Shown here: positions 34,244 through 44,000 of the stretch, piece after piece | Numbering within the stretch: position 1 is the stretch's first letter | How the letters are laid out: the number at the start of each line of letters is the position of its first letter | Assembly (NCBI GenBank): GCA_014360805.1 | Contig: JACIWU010000004.1 | Location: 1 to 64,000 of the forward strand | Direction: 5' to 3' | Length of the DNA: 64,000 nt | Origin: Chloroflexota bacterium | GTDB lineage: Bacteria; Chloroflexota; Anaerolineae; DTLA01 | Made by a program: the position numbers and the translations under genes | The notes under the pieces: generated by a model | What the model was told of the DNA's origin: nothing | What the model saw: only the letters and a program-made list of their open reading frames with translations | Databases searched by the model: none

Positions 34244-35110
34244 TCACGCCATCTCGGCGACGAGGTCGGCCACCTCCACCGGATGGCGGGCAATGCGCAC
34301 GCCTGCCTCGCGCAGGGTGGCAATCTTCTCCGCCGCGGTGCCCGTGCCGCCCGAGATGATCGCGCCGGCGTGGCCCATGCGCTTGCCCGGAGGAGCCGTC
34401 TGCCCCGCGATGAACGCGGTAACCGGCTTGGTCATGTGCGTGGCGATGTATTCCGCGGCGCGCTCCTCGTCGGTGCCCCCGATCTCGCCGATGAGCACCA
34501 CCTGCTCGGTCAGCGGATCGTCCTGGAACAGTTTCAGCGCGTCAATGAACGTCGTCCCGATAATCGGATCGCCGCCGATTCCGATGCAGGTGGACTGCCC
34601 AATGCCCTTCTGCGTCAGGGCGTACACCACCTCGTAGGTCAGCGTCCCGCTGCGCGACACCACCCCGACTTTCCCCGGCATGTGGATATGCCCGGGCATG
34701 ATGCCGACTTTCGCCTCGCCGGGCGTAATCAGGCCGGGGCAATTGGGACCGATCAGCCGCGTGGACGTGTGCTGCAGGTACTCGCACACCTTCACCATGT
34801 CCAGCACAGGGATGCCCTCGGTGATGCACACGACGAGTTCAATCCCCGCGTCCGCCGCCTCCAGGATGGCATCCGGCGCGAAGCGGGCGGGCACGTAGAT
34901 GATGGACGTGTTGGCGCCCGTCGCGTTCACCGCTTCCTTCACGGTGTCAAAGACCGGCACGCCGGCCGCCCACTCGCCGCCCTTGCCCGGCGACGTCCCG
35001 CCGACGACCTTCGTGCCGTAGGCGATCATCTGCAGGGTGTGGAATTCCCCCTCACGCCCCGTAATCCCCTGAACCAACAGACGGGTGTCTTTGTTGACCA
35101 AAACGCTCAT
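34244..35110 (-). CDS. sucD: Succinyl-CoA ligase (ADP/GDP-forming), alpha subunit
   Basis: A 288-residue subunit that carries the phosphohistidine. CoA-binding Rossmann start [66 protein letters not shown]; active-site His in [15 protein letters not shown] near the C-terminus. It joins SucC in making ATP or GTP from succinyl-CoA, the step after KorABCD. Start ATG 35110 after GGGG. It is the last gene of sucC-HIT-sucD. Confidence 0.96.
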   Translation of the reverse strand: MSVLVNKDTRLLVQGITGREGEFHTLQMIAYGTKVVGGTSPGKGGEWAAGVPVFDTVKEAVNATGANTSIIYVPARFAPDAILEAADAGIELVVCITEGIPVLDMVKVCEYLQHTSTRLIGPNCPGLITPGEAKVGIMPGHIHMPGKVGVVSRSGTLTYEVVYALTQKGIGQSTCIGIGGDPIIGTTFIDALKLFQDDPLTEQVVLIGEIGGTDEERAAEYIATHMTKPVTAFIAGQTAPPGKRMGHAGAIISGGTGTAAEKIATLREAGVRIARHPVEVADLVAEMA

Positions 35111-35133
35111 CGCATCCCCTTCTTATGTAAACT

Positions 35134-35553
35134 TCAGGATTTTGACCCGATGGTTTGTCGGATTCGCTCGGCTGCCCGCTGCAAATCGCTGTCTCCGGCG
35201 AAGTATTCGCGACGCAAGGCGATGGAACGATCGCCCGCCCAGCGCGGGAGCACGTGGATGTGAAAATGGAAAACGGTCTGCCCCGCGGCAGGGCCGTTGC
35301 TCTGAAAGATGTTGACCCCGTCGCATCCGAACGCGGCTTTCACCGCGCGGGCCACCTTCACCGCCGTGCGCATCGCCGCCGCCGCATCCTCCGGATTTAC
35401 CTCAAAGACATCGGCCGCATGGGTCTTGGGCACCACCAGCGTGTGCCCCTCGTGAATCGGCGCGATGTCCATGAAAGCCAGCGTCGCCTCGTCCTCGTAC
35501 ACGATGTGCGCCGGAACGCGCCTGGCCACGATGTCGCAGAACACGCATCCCAT
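35134..35553 (-). CDS. HIT family hydrolase
   Basis: A 139-residue histidine-triad protein. CVFCDIVARRVPAHIVYEDE, then LVVPKTHAADVF, and the triad FHFHIHVLPRW near residue 98. HINT-branch proteins hydrolyse purine nucleoside phosphoramidates. The zinc-type CxxC at the N-terminus (VFCDI with an upstream Cys) is partial. The start follows AAAGGAGG. It lies between sucC and sucD, an unusual insertion, with short gaps on both sides, so it is cotranscribed. No functional link to the TCA cycle is known. Confidence 0.93.
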   Translation of the reverse strand: MGCVFCDIVARRVPAHIVYEDEATLAFMDIAPIHEGHTLVVPKTHAADVFEVNPEDAAAAMRTAVKVARAVKAAFGCDGVNIFQSNGPAAGQTVFHFHIHVLPRWAGDRSIALRREYFAGDSDLQRAAERIRQTIGSKS

Positions 35554-35569
35554 GCCGGCCCCTCCTTTA

Positions 35570-36709
35570 CTACGCCTCGCCGCGAGCCGCCGCCACCGCC
35601 AGTTGCGCCGCCTCCACCAGCGACGTCGTGGCGCGCATGTTCGCGCTGGCCAGCAGCCGCCGCCCTTCCTCCTCGTTGGTGCCCACCAGACGCACCACCA
35701 TCGGCACGTTCGGCTTGACCTCCTCCAGCGCCGCCAGGATGCCCTTCGCCACCTCGTCGCAGCGCGTGATGCCGCCGAAGATGTTGAACAGCACCGACTT
35801 CACGTTCGGATCCGACAGAATCATGCGCAGGGCCGCCGCCACCTTGTCGGCCTTCGCCCCCCCGCCGATGTCCAGGAAGTTCGCCGGCGCGCCGCCAAAC
35901 AGTTTGATGACATCCATGGACGCCATCGCCAGCCCCGCGCCGTTCACCATGCACCCCACGTTGCCGTCCAGTTTCACGTAACTCAGCCCATACTTGCGCG
36001 CCTCGGTCTCGGCAGGCGCTTCCTCGTCCAGGTCGCGCATCTCGGCCAGGTCGGGGTGGCGGAACAGCCCGTTGTCGTCCAGGACGATCTTCCCGTCCAC
36101 CGCCAGCAACTTGTGCTCATCGGTAACGACCAGCGGGTTGATCTCCGCCAGCGACGCGTCGGTGCTGACAAACGCCTGGTACAGCCCCTGGGCAATCGCG
36201 GCAAAAGACCCCACCAAGTCCTTGTCCAGGCCGATGCCGAAGGCGATCTCACGCGCCTGGAACGGCTGCAACCCCAGGAAAGGATTGATGCTCACCTTGT
36301 AAATCTTCTCGGGCGAGACGCGCGCCACCTCTTCTATCTCCACGCCGCCCTCCGCCGAAGCCATCATGACGGCGCGCTTGCTGGCCCGATCCACCACAAC
36401 CCCCAGGTAGATTTCCTTCTGAATTCGCGCCGCCTCGTCCACCAGGACCTTCTTCACCTTTAGGCCCTTGATGTCCATGCCGAGAATCTGCCCGGCCACC
36501 CGCTCGGCCTCGGCAGGATCGCGCGCCAGTTTGATGCCCCCTGCCTTGCCGCGGCCCCCGACCAGCACCTGCGACTTCACGACCACAGGCTTGCCCAGGC
36601 GCGCCGCAATAGCACCCGCCTCCACAGGCGTAGTCGCCACATCCCCTTCTGGAATAGGGATGCCATAACGCGCAAAGATGCGCTTGGATTGGTACTCATG
36701 CAGTTTCAC
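35570..36709 (-). CDS. sucC: Succinyl-CoA ligase (ADP/GDP-forming), beta subunit
   Basis: A 379-residue ATP-grasp subunit. [17 protein letters not shown] at the start, [19 protein letters not shown] in the ATP-grasp, [18 protein letters not shown] and [16 protein letters not shown] toward the C-terminus. The start is the GTG at 36709, 5 bases after GAGGAGG, giving MKLHEYQ; a GTG one codon earlier and open sequence upstream are less likely. A TATAGT at 36739-36734 may be the -10 box of the operon, but no good -35 box is seen. Confidence 0.95.
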   Translation of the reverse strand: MKLHEYQSKRIFARYGIPIPEGDVATTPVEAGAIAARLGKPVVVKSQVLVGGRGKAGGIKLARDPAEAERVAGQILGMDIKGLKVKKVLVDEAARIQKEIYLGVVVDRASKRAVMMASAEGGVEIEEVARVSPEKIYKVSINPFLGLQPFQAREIAFGIGLDKDLVGSFAAIAQGLYQAFVSTDASLAEINPLVVTDEHKLLAVDGKIVLDDNGLFRHPDLAEMRDLDEEAPAETEARKYGLSYVKLDGNVGCMVNGAGLAMASMDVIKLFGGAPANFLDIGGGAKADKVAAALRMILSDPNVKSVLFNIFGGITRCDEVAKGILAALEEVKPNVPMVVRLVGTNEEEGRRLLASANMRATTSLVEAAQLAVAAARGEA

Positions 36710-36785
36710 CACAACCTCCTCGCAACAAAACAGACTATACCCACGGCCGTCGCATTCTCCCGCGCAGCCGAGATTCCACTGTGCC

Positions 36786-39700
36786 TCACGGCCCGAAAGG
36801 CGCAAATACCATAATGCGATGATTCCCAGAATCCGCCACGATCAGCCGCCCGCTCCCATCCACCGCCAAACCCACAGGCAGGCTGAACCGACTCTCATCC
36901 ACCCCATACTCCCCATACGCCGCCACAAACTCCCCGCCCACCGTCCACTCCAACACCCGATGCCCCTCCGGATCGCTCGCATACACGTGCCCTCGCCCAT
37001 CCACCGCCACATACGGCTTGTTCAACACCGACTCCCCTGCCCACGTCTTCACCCCCCACTCCCTCACATACCTCATCTCCCGATCCAACACCTGCACACG
37101 CCGATTCCACGTGTCCGCCACATACACGTTCCCCTCTCCGTCCACCGCCAACCCCACAGGCTCCCAGAACTGCCCCGGCCCCGCCCCAAACCCACCGTAC
37201 CCAGCAATGAACTGACCTTCCGCAGTGAACCGCTGAATCCGCTCGTTCCCCGTGTCCATCACCAACACGCTCCCATCCCACGCCATCGCCACCGCGCGCG
37301 GCCCGTAGAACGCACCAGGCAACGACGCCGCGTCGCCGCCCGTGTCCCCGCTCTCCCCCCACATCGTCACAAACTTCCCCGTGCCGTCAAACTTCTGCAC
37401 GCGATAGTTCCACGTGTCCGCCACGTACACGTTCCCCGCGCCGTCCACCGCAATCCCCCACGGCTCGTTGAACTCCCCTGGCCCGCTCCCGTACCGACCC
37501 CATCCCCGCAGATACCGCCCGTTCGCGTCAAACACCTGCACCCGATGGTTCCCCGTGTCCGCCACGTAGATGTTCCCCGCCGCGTCCACCGCCACCCCGC
37601 GCGGGTCCTGGAACTCCCCTGGCCCTTGCCCCTGCCGCCCAAACGTCAGCGCCGCCGGCACCAGCACCTTCTTCGCCTGATACGGATCCTCGGTAACGAC
37701 CACAGGCGGCTGCGGCGCTGCGGCTGCGGTCAGAGCGCCATACTGCCAGAGTTGCGCCGTGATGTCCTTGCGGATGTAGAGGATCATCTCCTCGCGGTAC
37801 GGCCAGTCCTTGAGCGCGTAGGGATACGTGCGCGACCACAGGATGCCCCAGATTTCAGCGCGCTTGGCTGGATCCCGCAGCATGGCCCACAGGCGCGCGG
37901 GCGTCAGCCCCTTGTAGTCCTCCACGGGCCACCACATGACCAGGCGCGGGAAACGGTCGTAATTCGCCAGAATCGGGCGCACCTTGGCGTCGTTCCAGCC
38001 GTGCACGATGACGATGGGCGAGTCCAGCGCCTCTCGGCTGGGGCTTTCGCCGGAGAACGAAACGGCGTTCGGGAAGTCCCGCAAGTACCAGTTGGCGAAG
38101 GGGAACCCCGTGCGAGAATCATATGCCACCTTGATGCGGTTGTCCCCGACGGTTCGGCGCGAGATGTCCAGAATCTCGTTCAGCGTTACCTTCGCGTCCT
38201 GGGTTCCATGCGCATAGACGATGAGTTCCTTGGCGTTGTCGTAGTTCACGAAACTCGCCACCCAACTGACCCGCACGGTCAGCAGAAGCAGGACGGCGAA
38301 GGCCGACGCCGCGCACGCCCGAAGCGCCATGGCCTTGCCCAGGCGCTGGCCCAGCCGCGCCAGCGCCCACGCCAGGCCCGCCGCCACGCCCAGCGTTGCA
38401 AGCCAAACCATCGTCTGATTCAGTTGCGCCTGCGAAAGCCCCGCAAAGGGCCGGATGGACAGCAGCCGGATCACCGAGTACCCGGCGGCGGGCAGCAGCG
38501 CGAAGAACGCAACGAACTCGCGCCGACGCTCCTGGTCTCCGTTCCCATCTCCCAGCCAATCCTGGAGCAGACGCCCCGTCAGCAGAATCATCGGCAGCAC
38601 CAGGTACACCGTGTGCTGCGGCATCTTCTCGCCCGTCCAACTGTGGATGGCCATGGCCGCAATCGCCCAGAAGATGACGAACGGCACAAAGGGCACCGCG
38701 TCGCGTTCCGGATGCGGCCGCCTCCGAAAGGCCGCGTAGTACACAATCGCCGCAACCGCGCCCAGGAGCGGCAGAAACTCGTACATGGGCGCCAGCACCA
38801 GCAGGAAGTAGTACCACGGCTGGCCGCCCCGCGCCTCACCGTGTTGCCCGAACCAGTAGGATAGTTGGCTAATGGGGCCGGTCAAGCCCCTGGGGTTGGT
38901 AAAGAACGTGGTGTACAACAACACCACCACCCCCAGGCCGATGCCGACCATCGCCCAGAAGTGCGCCCCGCGGATGGCCCCCAGGGCGCGGGCCACCGGC
39001 CGCTCCTTTCCGCCGGGGTACGCCCAACCGGCTAGCACCGCCGCCCCCAGCAGGCAGACCGCCACCACGAGCACCGGCAGGAGTCCGCTCCGCGCGACCC
39101 CCGCCGGCTGGGGCCGATTGGTGAGCCACACCAGCAGCGCGAGCCCCCCTGCGCTCACGGCCAGCCCCACGCCCCGCGCCGTCCGCGCCGCCTGCGCCGA
39201 CAGTCGCTCCCACACCAGCGCCACCACCACGAAGGCCACGACGATGAACCCCATGATGTACGCCACGGCCTTGGTGCACAGGTAGAACCCCACCGCCGCG
39301 CCGAACAGGTACAGATACTTCGGCTTCCGCTCGTCCACGTAGCGCAGGAAGCCGATGGCCATCAGCATGGTCCAGACCGCGCCGTAGATTTCGTGGAGGT
39401 TGTCCCGCGAGTAGAACAGCAGGAACGGCGACACAGTCAGCATCACCGCCGCCGCCAGCGCCCCGCCGCGCCCCAGGTACTTGCGCAAGAAGTACGGCAA
39501 GAGCGCCAGCGCCGTGCCGAAAAACGCCGACGCCAACCGCGATGTGTAGTCGCTCACGCCGAACAGCGTGTACATCAGCGTGTTCGCCAGGAACAGGAAC
39601 GGCCCGTGCGTGATCGGCCCGGTAACGGGGTCAAACTTGAAGATGGAGCCGACAGAATAGGGCTGCCACGAGAAATACAGGTGCTGGCACTCGTCAAAAC

Positions 39701-39866
39701 TCACGGCGCGCGCCCCCAGCGCCCACAGGCGCAGCGCCAGCGCCACAACCGCAATCCCGATGTACGCGGCCTTCTCCCGCGTCAGGTTCTGCAGGCTATG
39801 CAGGACCGGCGTCTCCCACCAGTCCTTGCCGTCCGAAACCGCTCCGACTTGAGCCATCCGTCCCAT
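36786..39866 (-). CDS. Agl23-type membrane protein (TIGR03663) with six-bladed NHL propeller
   Basis: About 1026 residues. N-terminal two thirds: a GT39/PMT-like polytopic domain with 11-13 hydrophobic segments. The first outer loop holds the acidic pair in [17 protein letters not shown] and the region before the second helix reads [18 protein letters not shown]. Then an outer domain (about 600-735) of the kind that follows such membranes. The C-terminus (about 740-1026) is six NHL repeats, each ending like [14 protein letters not shown], enough for a closed propeller. TIGR03663 members occur with TIGR03662 (YYY) proteins, as here. Function in surface glycan assembly is inferred. The start is uncertain: ATG 39866 or 39857, right after the upstream stop. 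Confidence 0.82.
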   Translation of the reverse strand: MGRMAQVGAVSDGKDWWETPVLHSLQNLTREKAAYIGIAVVALALRLWALGARAVSFDECQHLYFSWQPYSVGSIFKFDPVTGPITHGPFLFLANTLMYTLFGVSDYTSRLASAFFGTALALLPYFLRKYLGRGGALAAAVMLTVSPFLLFYSRDNLHEIYGAVWTMLMAIGFLRYVDERKPKYLYLFGAAVGFYLCTKAVAYIMGFIVVAFVVVALVWERLSAQAARTARGVGLAVSAGGLALLVWLTNRPQPAGVARSGLLPVLVVAVCLLGAAVLAGWAYPGGKERPVARALGAIRGAHFWAMVGIGLGVVVLLYTTFFTNPRGLTGPISQLSYWFGQHGEARGGQPWYYFLLVLAPMYEFLPLLGAVAAIVYYAAFRRRPHPERDAVPFVPFVIFWAIAAMAIHSWTGEKMPQHTVYLVLPMILLTGRLLQDWLGDGNGDQERRREFVAFFALLPAAGYSVIRLLSIRPFAGLSQAQLNQTMVWLATLGVAAGLAWALARLGQRLGKAMALRACAASAFAVLLLLTVRVSWVASFVNYDNAKELIVYAHGTQDAKVTLNEILDISRRTVGDNRIKVAYDSRTGFPFANWYLRDFPNAVSFSGESPSREALDSPIVIVHGWNDAKVRPILANYDRFPRLVMWWPVEDYKGLTPARLWAMLRDPAKRAEIWGILWSRTYPYALKDWPYREEMILYIRKDITAQLWQYGALTAAAAPQPPVVVTEDPYQAKKVLVPAALTFGRQGQGPGEFQDPRGVAVDAAGNIYVADTGNHRVQVFDANGRYLRGWGRYGSGPGEFNEPWGIAVDGAGNVYVADTWNYRVQKFDGTGKFVTMWGESGDTGGDAASLPGAFYGPRAVAMAWDGSVLVMDTGNERIQRFTAEGQFIAGYGGFGAGPGQFWEPVGLAVDGEGNVYVADTWNRRVQVLDREMRYVREWGVKTWAGESVLNKPYVAVDGRGHVYASDPEGHRVLEWTVGGEFVAAYGEYGVDESRFSLPVGLAVDGSGRLIVADSGNHRIMVFAPFGP

Positions 39867-39871
39867 CACTC

Positions 39872-41593
39872 TCACGAGGTTTGAATCCACAGCACCGCGC
39901 GGCTCTCCGACGCCGCGGGAAGCGCGCGCCACAAGGCCCAACGCCACCAATCCCTGGCCGGCAGCGCTCGCCATCGGAAGTCCCGTGTCAACTCGTAGGG
40001 CTGGCCGACATACGATCCTTGCGCCGCCGGTTGCACGCCCTCAAGCGTAATGAGGGCCTCGGCGCTCACAGGCGCTGCCGTGCCCACGAGGACTTGCAGA
40101 TGGCGAAACTCCCGCAGGTACCACTGCATCACGGTGGGATTCGGCAGCACCACCGCGACCGACATCTCGCGCGCGTCGCCCATGCGGCGCAGTGACCACG
40201 TCGCCACATCGGCCGCCAGCGCCCGCGCCTGCGGCGAGGTCGGCGTAGGCTCCAGAATCTCGGCGCGCCCTTGCCCCGCATCGTACGCCGAGCCAAGCGC
40301 CGCCGACAGCGTGATGACCAGCGTCAGCGCCGCGCCCGCCAGCCCCAGATTCCGCAGCGCGTTTCCCACGCCGTACAGAACGCCCTGGCCCGTCGTCAGC
40401 ACGATGAACAGCGCCGTGCCCACCCATGCGAGAATGGCGAAGACCGAATCGCCGCGCTCCGCGAAGCCTGCCAACTGGAGGTACACATAGGCCACCAGAA
40501 TGGCGAATACGGCCACGTACACCCCGTCGCGCAGGCCGCGCCAATCGGCCCGTGCGTCGCGCAGCAACGCGGCGATTTGTCTGCCCGCCAGCAGCGTCAG
40601 CGGTGCCAACACCAGGAGCATGTCCCCCGATGTCCGCGCCGGCCACGCCATCAGCATGACCGAGATTCCCAAAGCGCACCCCAGCAGGCTACTGCCCAGC
40701 AAATCCCGCTCGCGCACGGCGCGAATCCCGCCGACGATGCCGAACACGACCACCAGCGGCTCGTACAGCAGGGGCCACAGCAGCGGGCTGAACCAGGGCA
40801 TCGCGCCTGCCGCCCCGAAGCCACGCCACCACTCGCCCAGCACATCGCCCAGCCCGCGCAGGCCCGACACGTGGAAGAGCAACAGCGTGCCAACGCCCAC
40901 AGCCGTCCCCGAGAACACGAATCCGCCCGTGCGGAGTGTTGCGCGGCTTGCCAGCAGGCGCTCCTGGAACGAGGCGATAGCCGCATTCCCCCTGCGGCCC
41001 AGCGCCCACGCCGCCACCGCAACCGCAAGCAGCGCCAGCAACACGAAGTACGCGCCCGCCCCCGACGTGAGCAGCAGCCCCAGCGCCGCCGCGCCCGCGT
41101 ACAGATACCGCGGCGCGCCCGTATCCGCGAACCGCACCAGCGCCGTGGCCAGGCCCAGGCCCCATGCGGCGGCCAGCGCCTCTGGCCCGACGGAGCGCGA
41201 CGCGAACAGCGCCATGGGCGAGATGGCCAACAGCGCCGCCGCCAGGAGCGCCCCTTCCCGTCCCAGGCGCTCGCGCCAGAAGTAGGGCAGCAACACCATC
41301 AGCGCGCCAAACAGCGCAGGCAGCAGGCGCGCCGTGAAATCATTGGCTCCGAACAGGAAGAACACCACCGCCGTGCCGTTGGTGAGCAACGGGCTGCCCA
41401 CGAACGCCGGCTCGCGGCCCTGGGCCAGTTGCCATGCGCCCAGCGCCCGCGCCGCCTCCGCAGAACTCAACGGGCGCGCGTCCAGGTCCACCAGGCGGAG
41501 CGTGAGGGACACCAGGAGAAGGACGCCGTAGATCGCCATCTCTATCGTTATGCGGGCGAAGGGGCTGTTCTTGGCATCAGGCTTTTCGGTCAT
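39872..41593 (-). CDS. Agl23-type membrane protein (TIGR03663-like), no propeller
   Basis: A 573-residue paralogue of the previous protein. About 12 hydrophobic segments and the family loop LLTNGTAVVFFLFGANDFTA, followed by ALFGALMVLLPYFWRERLGR. The acidic pair of the first outer loop (SFDEC in the neighbour) is SSAEAARA here, so the Asp is Ala. This could be an inactive or scaffold partner. A short outer C-terminal domain follows the last helix. Its stop is 6 bases from the downstream start, and it is cotranscribed with the whole cluster. Confidence 0.75.
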   Translation of the reverse strand: MTEKPDAKNSPFARITIEMAIYGVLLLVSLTLRLVDLDARPLSSAEAARALGAWQLAQGREPAFVGSPLLTNGTAVVFFLFGANDFTARLLPALFGALMVLLPYFWRERLGREGALLAAALLAISPMALFASRSVGPEALAAAWGLGLATALVRFADTGAPRYLYAGAAALGLLLTSGAGAYFVLLALLAVAVAAWALGRRGNAAIASFQERLLASRATLRTGGFVFSGTAVGVGTLLLFHVSGLRGLGDVLGEWWRGFGAAGAMPWFSPLLWPLLYEPLVVVFGIVGGIRAVRERDLLGSSLLGCALGISVMLMAWPARTSGDMLLVLAPLTLLAGRQIAALLRDARADWRGLRDGVYVAVFAILVAYVYLQLAGFAERGDSVFAILAWVGTALFIVLTTGQGVLYGVGNALRNLGLAGAALTLVITLSAALGSAYDAGQGRAEILEPTPTSPQARALAADVATWSLRRMGDAREMSVAVVLPNPTVMQWYLREFRHLQVLVGTAAPVSAEALITLEGVQPAAQGSYVGQPYELTRDFRWRALPARDWWRWALWRALPAASESRAVLWIQTS

Positions 41594-41617
41594 CCCGATT
41601 TGCGGCTTCCTTGTCGG

Positions 41618-43993
41618 TCATCGTGGGGTTCGGGGCGCGTACCGGTAGATGCGCACGCCGCCGACATCGTACACGCGCACGGCAATCCGATCCCACCGGT
41701 CCACGACGGCCTCGCTCAAGCCGTACTTGCTGCGCTCCAAATCCCCTATGTAGATATAACTTATACCATAGGTGTCCAACAGCGTCAAAGATTCGGGGCT
41801 GTCAGGCGCACGGTACATCGTCTCTATGTCCATCGCGCGACTGCCCGCCGGATTCCGTTTTCCGCGCCATTGCTGTTCGTGGAAGTCCCACCCCAGCACC
41901 GTGGGCAGGCCCGTCCGCGCCGACACGCGCGCCGCCTCGGTGTAGGAGCCGCCCGTAGCCTCAAGGATCACCGGCGCGCCCTTGACGTTTGCATTGAGCC
42001 ACGCAATGGCATTGTACTCGGCTGGCGAGTACCGTTGGACGAAGGCCAGGCAGTTCAGGGTCGCCTGGCCCCGGAACCCGTTGGCCTTGGAGTAGCCTGC
42101 CGCGAACGTATAGACCAAACTCGCCGCGAGGAGCACGGCGAACGTTGCCGCGAAGAGGGCGCGCCCCGCGGCTGCCCATCGGCTACGGCCCGCCGCGCCC
42201 CGCCCGAAGATGGCCCACAGCGCATACGCGCCGCCCAACCCCAGCAGCACCCACGCCTGGTAGTAGAACTTGAACACGGTGTTCATCCGTGTGCCGAAGT
42301 AGTCGCGCAGGAACACGAACTCCACCGCGAAGGTCAGCAGGAATCCCACCATCATCATCAAGGACACGGTCGCGTCGGTCAGCGCATGTTCGTCTGCGGC
42401 GGGGTCCTGCGCCAGCCGCCGCGTCGCGGTAAGCGCCAGCACGCCCGCAAGCAGGATCGCGATGAGCGCCGTCCACTTGCCGGTTATGACCGATAGGAGC
42501 GCGAGAAGCCCCACAACCGCGGCGATGGCCCTCACGTCGCCCGTCGCGGCCCACTTGCGTTGCCGAAACGCCGCACGCGTCGCGTACACCGCGAACGCCA
42601 CGGCAGTAGCCAGGAACAGGCCAAACATCACAAAGTAGTGCCACGGGCGTGTCTTGTTGATGATCACCAGACCAATGCCGCTGGCCTGGGAACTAAAGGA
42701 GATGTAGAACGGCAGGAATAGCAGGACACCAAGGATCAGCGCCCTCCCCGCCCACAGCGCGACATCCAGCCAGTAAGCCATGTCCAGCCTGCGGCCTGCC
42801 ACATACCGGCCGGCAGCGTAGCACAACGTCGCGACGCCCCAGTAGATGGGGAAGTCCCACGTGTTCAGGAATCCGAGCGCGCCCAGGCACAATGCGATGA
42901 GCAGGGTGCGTTCCCAGTCCTGTGCCAGGTACGCCGGAAGCCAGGCGCTCACGCCGCCCTTCTTCGGCAGCGCGAGCGGCTTCTGCTCCGCCGCCCAGCG
43001 GATGACCTGCACCGCCAGGGCAATCGCCACCATCACGAACGGCAGCGCCAGCACGTGCGGGTGCATATCCCCCAGGATGAAACTGAAGTACGGGAACTCG
43101 TCAATGACTTCCTGGTGCTCCCCCAGCGCGCTCATATCATAGACTACGCGAGACGCCCGCCACCACCACCAGTGGTCTTGCGGAACCCACGAGCCGGTTA
43201 TCGGAGCGTCGGCAAGCCCCTTGATCTGCACCCATTTCCAAAACGCCGCCGAGCCGATGCCCCGCGAATGCAGCGCATCCAGCAGGCCCTCCAGATTGCC
43301 CACCAGCGCCACAAATAGCGTCCCGAACAGGCTGAACCCGAGCGCCCGCCCCTCGCTCGCCTCGCGCTTCCACGCGGCCAGTTCGTACACCACGCCGAAA
43401 CTCCCCGTGAGCGTCAGCGCGAACAGCAGCGCAATCCCCACGTTGAACGCCACGGCAGGTGGCGTGCCGGCCAGTTTCGTGAGTGCGGCGATAATCACAT
43501 AGCCGAAGTAGTAGTAACTGATGGCGTAGCCCGACAGCCACGGGTCGTGCGGCGGGAAAGTGTCGCTCCGCAGAATCGCGTTGAGGAACGCGAATTCCAT
43601 CGGCTTCTCGGTGCCCACCAGGTCGGGGTCAAAGGCGCGGAAGGCCGCCCAGCCCACAAGGCCGATCAGGAAGATCGCTTCCGTGGCCACGATGTAGCGC
43701 CACCGCTCGCGGATGAAGGCCCGCAGTTCGTCCAGGCTCCCCCCGCCGCGCCGATAGAACCACACCGACAGCCCCAGCACCACCGCCCACGCGATGAGAA
43801 TCCCGCCCACGTCGTTGCGCAGCAGTTTCAGCGAGCACAGCAGCCAGAAGACGTAGCCGATGAGAAGCAGCCCCAGCGCCTTCGCCAGCGCATAGCCCCG
43901 CCCCGGCAGCCGATTGAACAGCCGCAGGGCGACGGGAAGAACCGTCCAGCCTGCCAGGGTAACCAGCAGCCACCACGCCAGAACCGAACCCAT
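41618..43993 (-). CDS. YYY-domain membrane protein (TIGR03662)
   Basis: A 791-residue polytopic protein, with at least 14 hydrophobic segments and a C-terminal outer region. The namesake motif is in SGYAISYYYFGYVIIAAL (about residues 150-167), preceded by TEKPMEFAFLNAILRSDTF. Other blocks: HPHVLALPFVMVAIALAVQV, NTWDFPIYW and FKFYYQAWVLLGLGGAYALW. TIGR03662 proteins are found in Chloroflexota and Archaea and are large, uncharacterised, GT39-like. A role in lipid-linked sugar transfer is plausible. Its C-terminal region with ILEATGGSYTEAARVSARTG and YRMYDVGGVRIYRY-like strands resembles that of the adjoining fusion protein. Confidence 0.85.
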   Translation of the reverse strand: MGSVLAWWLLVTLAGWTVLPVALRLFNRLPGRGYALAKALGLLLIGYVFWLLCSLKLLRNDVGGILIAWAVVLGLSVWFYRRGGGSLDELRAFIRERWRYIVATEAIFLIGLVGWAAFRAFDPDLVGTEKPMEFAFLNAILRSDTFPPHDPWLSGYAISYYYFGYVIIAALTKLAGTPPAVAFNVGIALLFALTLTGSFGVVYELAAWKREASEGRALGFSLFGTLFVALVGNLEGLLDALHSRGIGSAAFWKWVQIKGLADAPITGSWVPQDHWWWWRASRVVYDMSALGEHQEVIDEFPYFSFILGDMHPHVLALPFVMVAIALAVQVIRWAAEQKPLALPKKGGVSAWLPAYLAQDWERTLLIALCLGALGFLNTWDFPIYWGVATLCYAAGRYVAGRRLDMAYWLDVALWAGRALILGVLLFLPFYISFSSQASGIGLVIINKTRPWHYFVMFGLFLATAVAFAVYATRAAFRQRKWAATGDVRAIAAVVGLLALLSVITGKWTALIAILLAGVLALTATRRLAQDPAADEHALTDATVSLMMMVGFLLTFAVEFVFLRDYFGTRMNTVFKFYYQAWVLLGLGGAYALWAIFGRGAAGRSRWAAAGRALFAATFAVLLAASLVYTFAAGYSKANGFRGQATLNCLAFVQRYSPAEYNAIAWLNANVKGAPVILEATGGSYTEAARVSARTGLPTVLGWDFHEQQWRGKRNPAGSRAMDIETMYRAPDSPESLTLLDTYGISYIYIGDLERSKYGLSEAVVDRWDRIAVRVYDVGGVRIYRYAPRTPR

Positions 43994-44000
43994 ACGCCAC

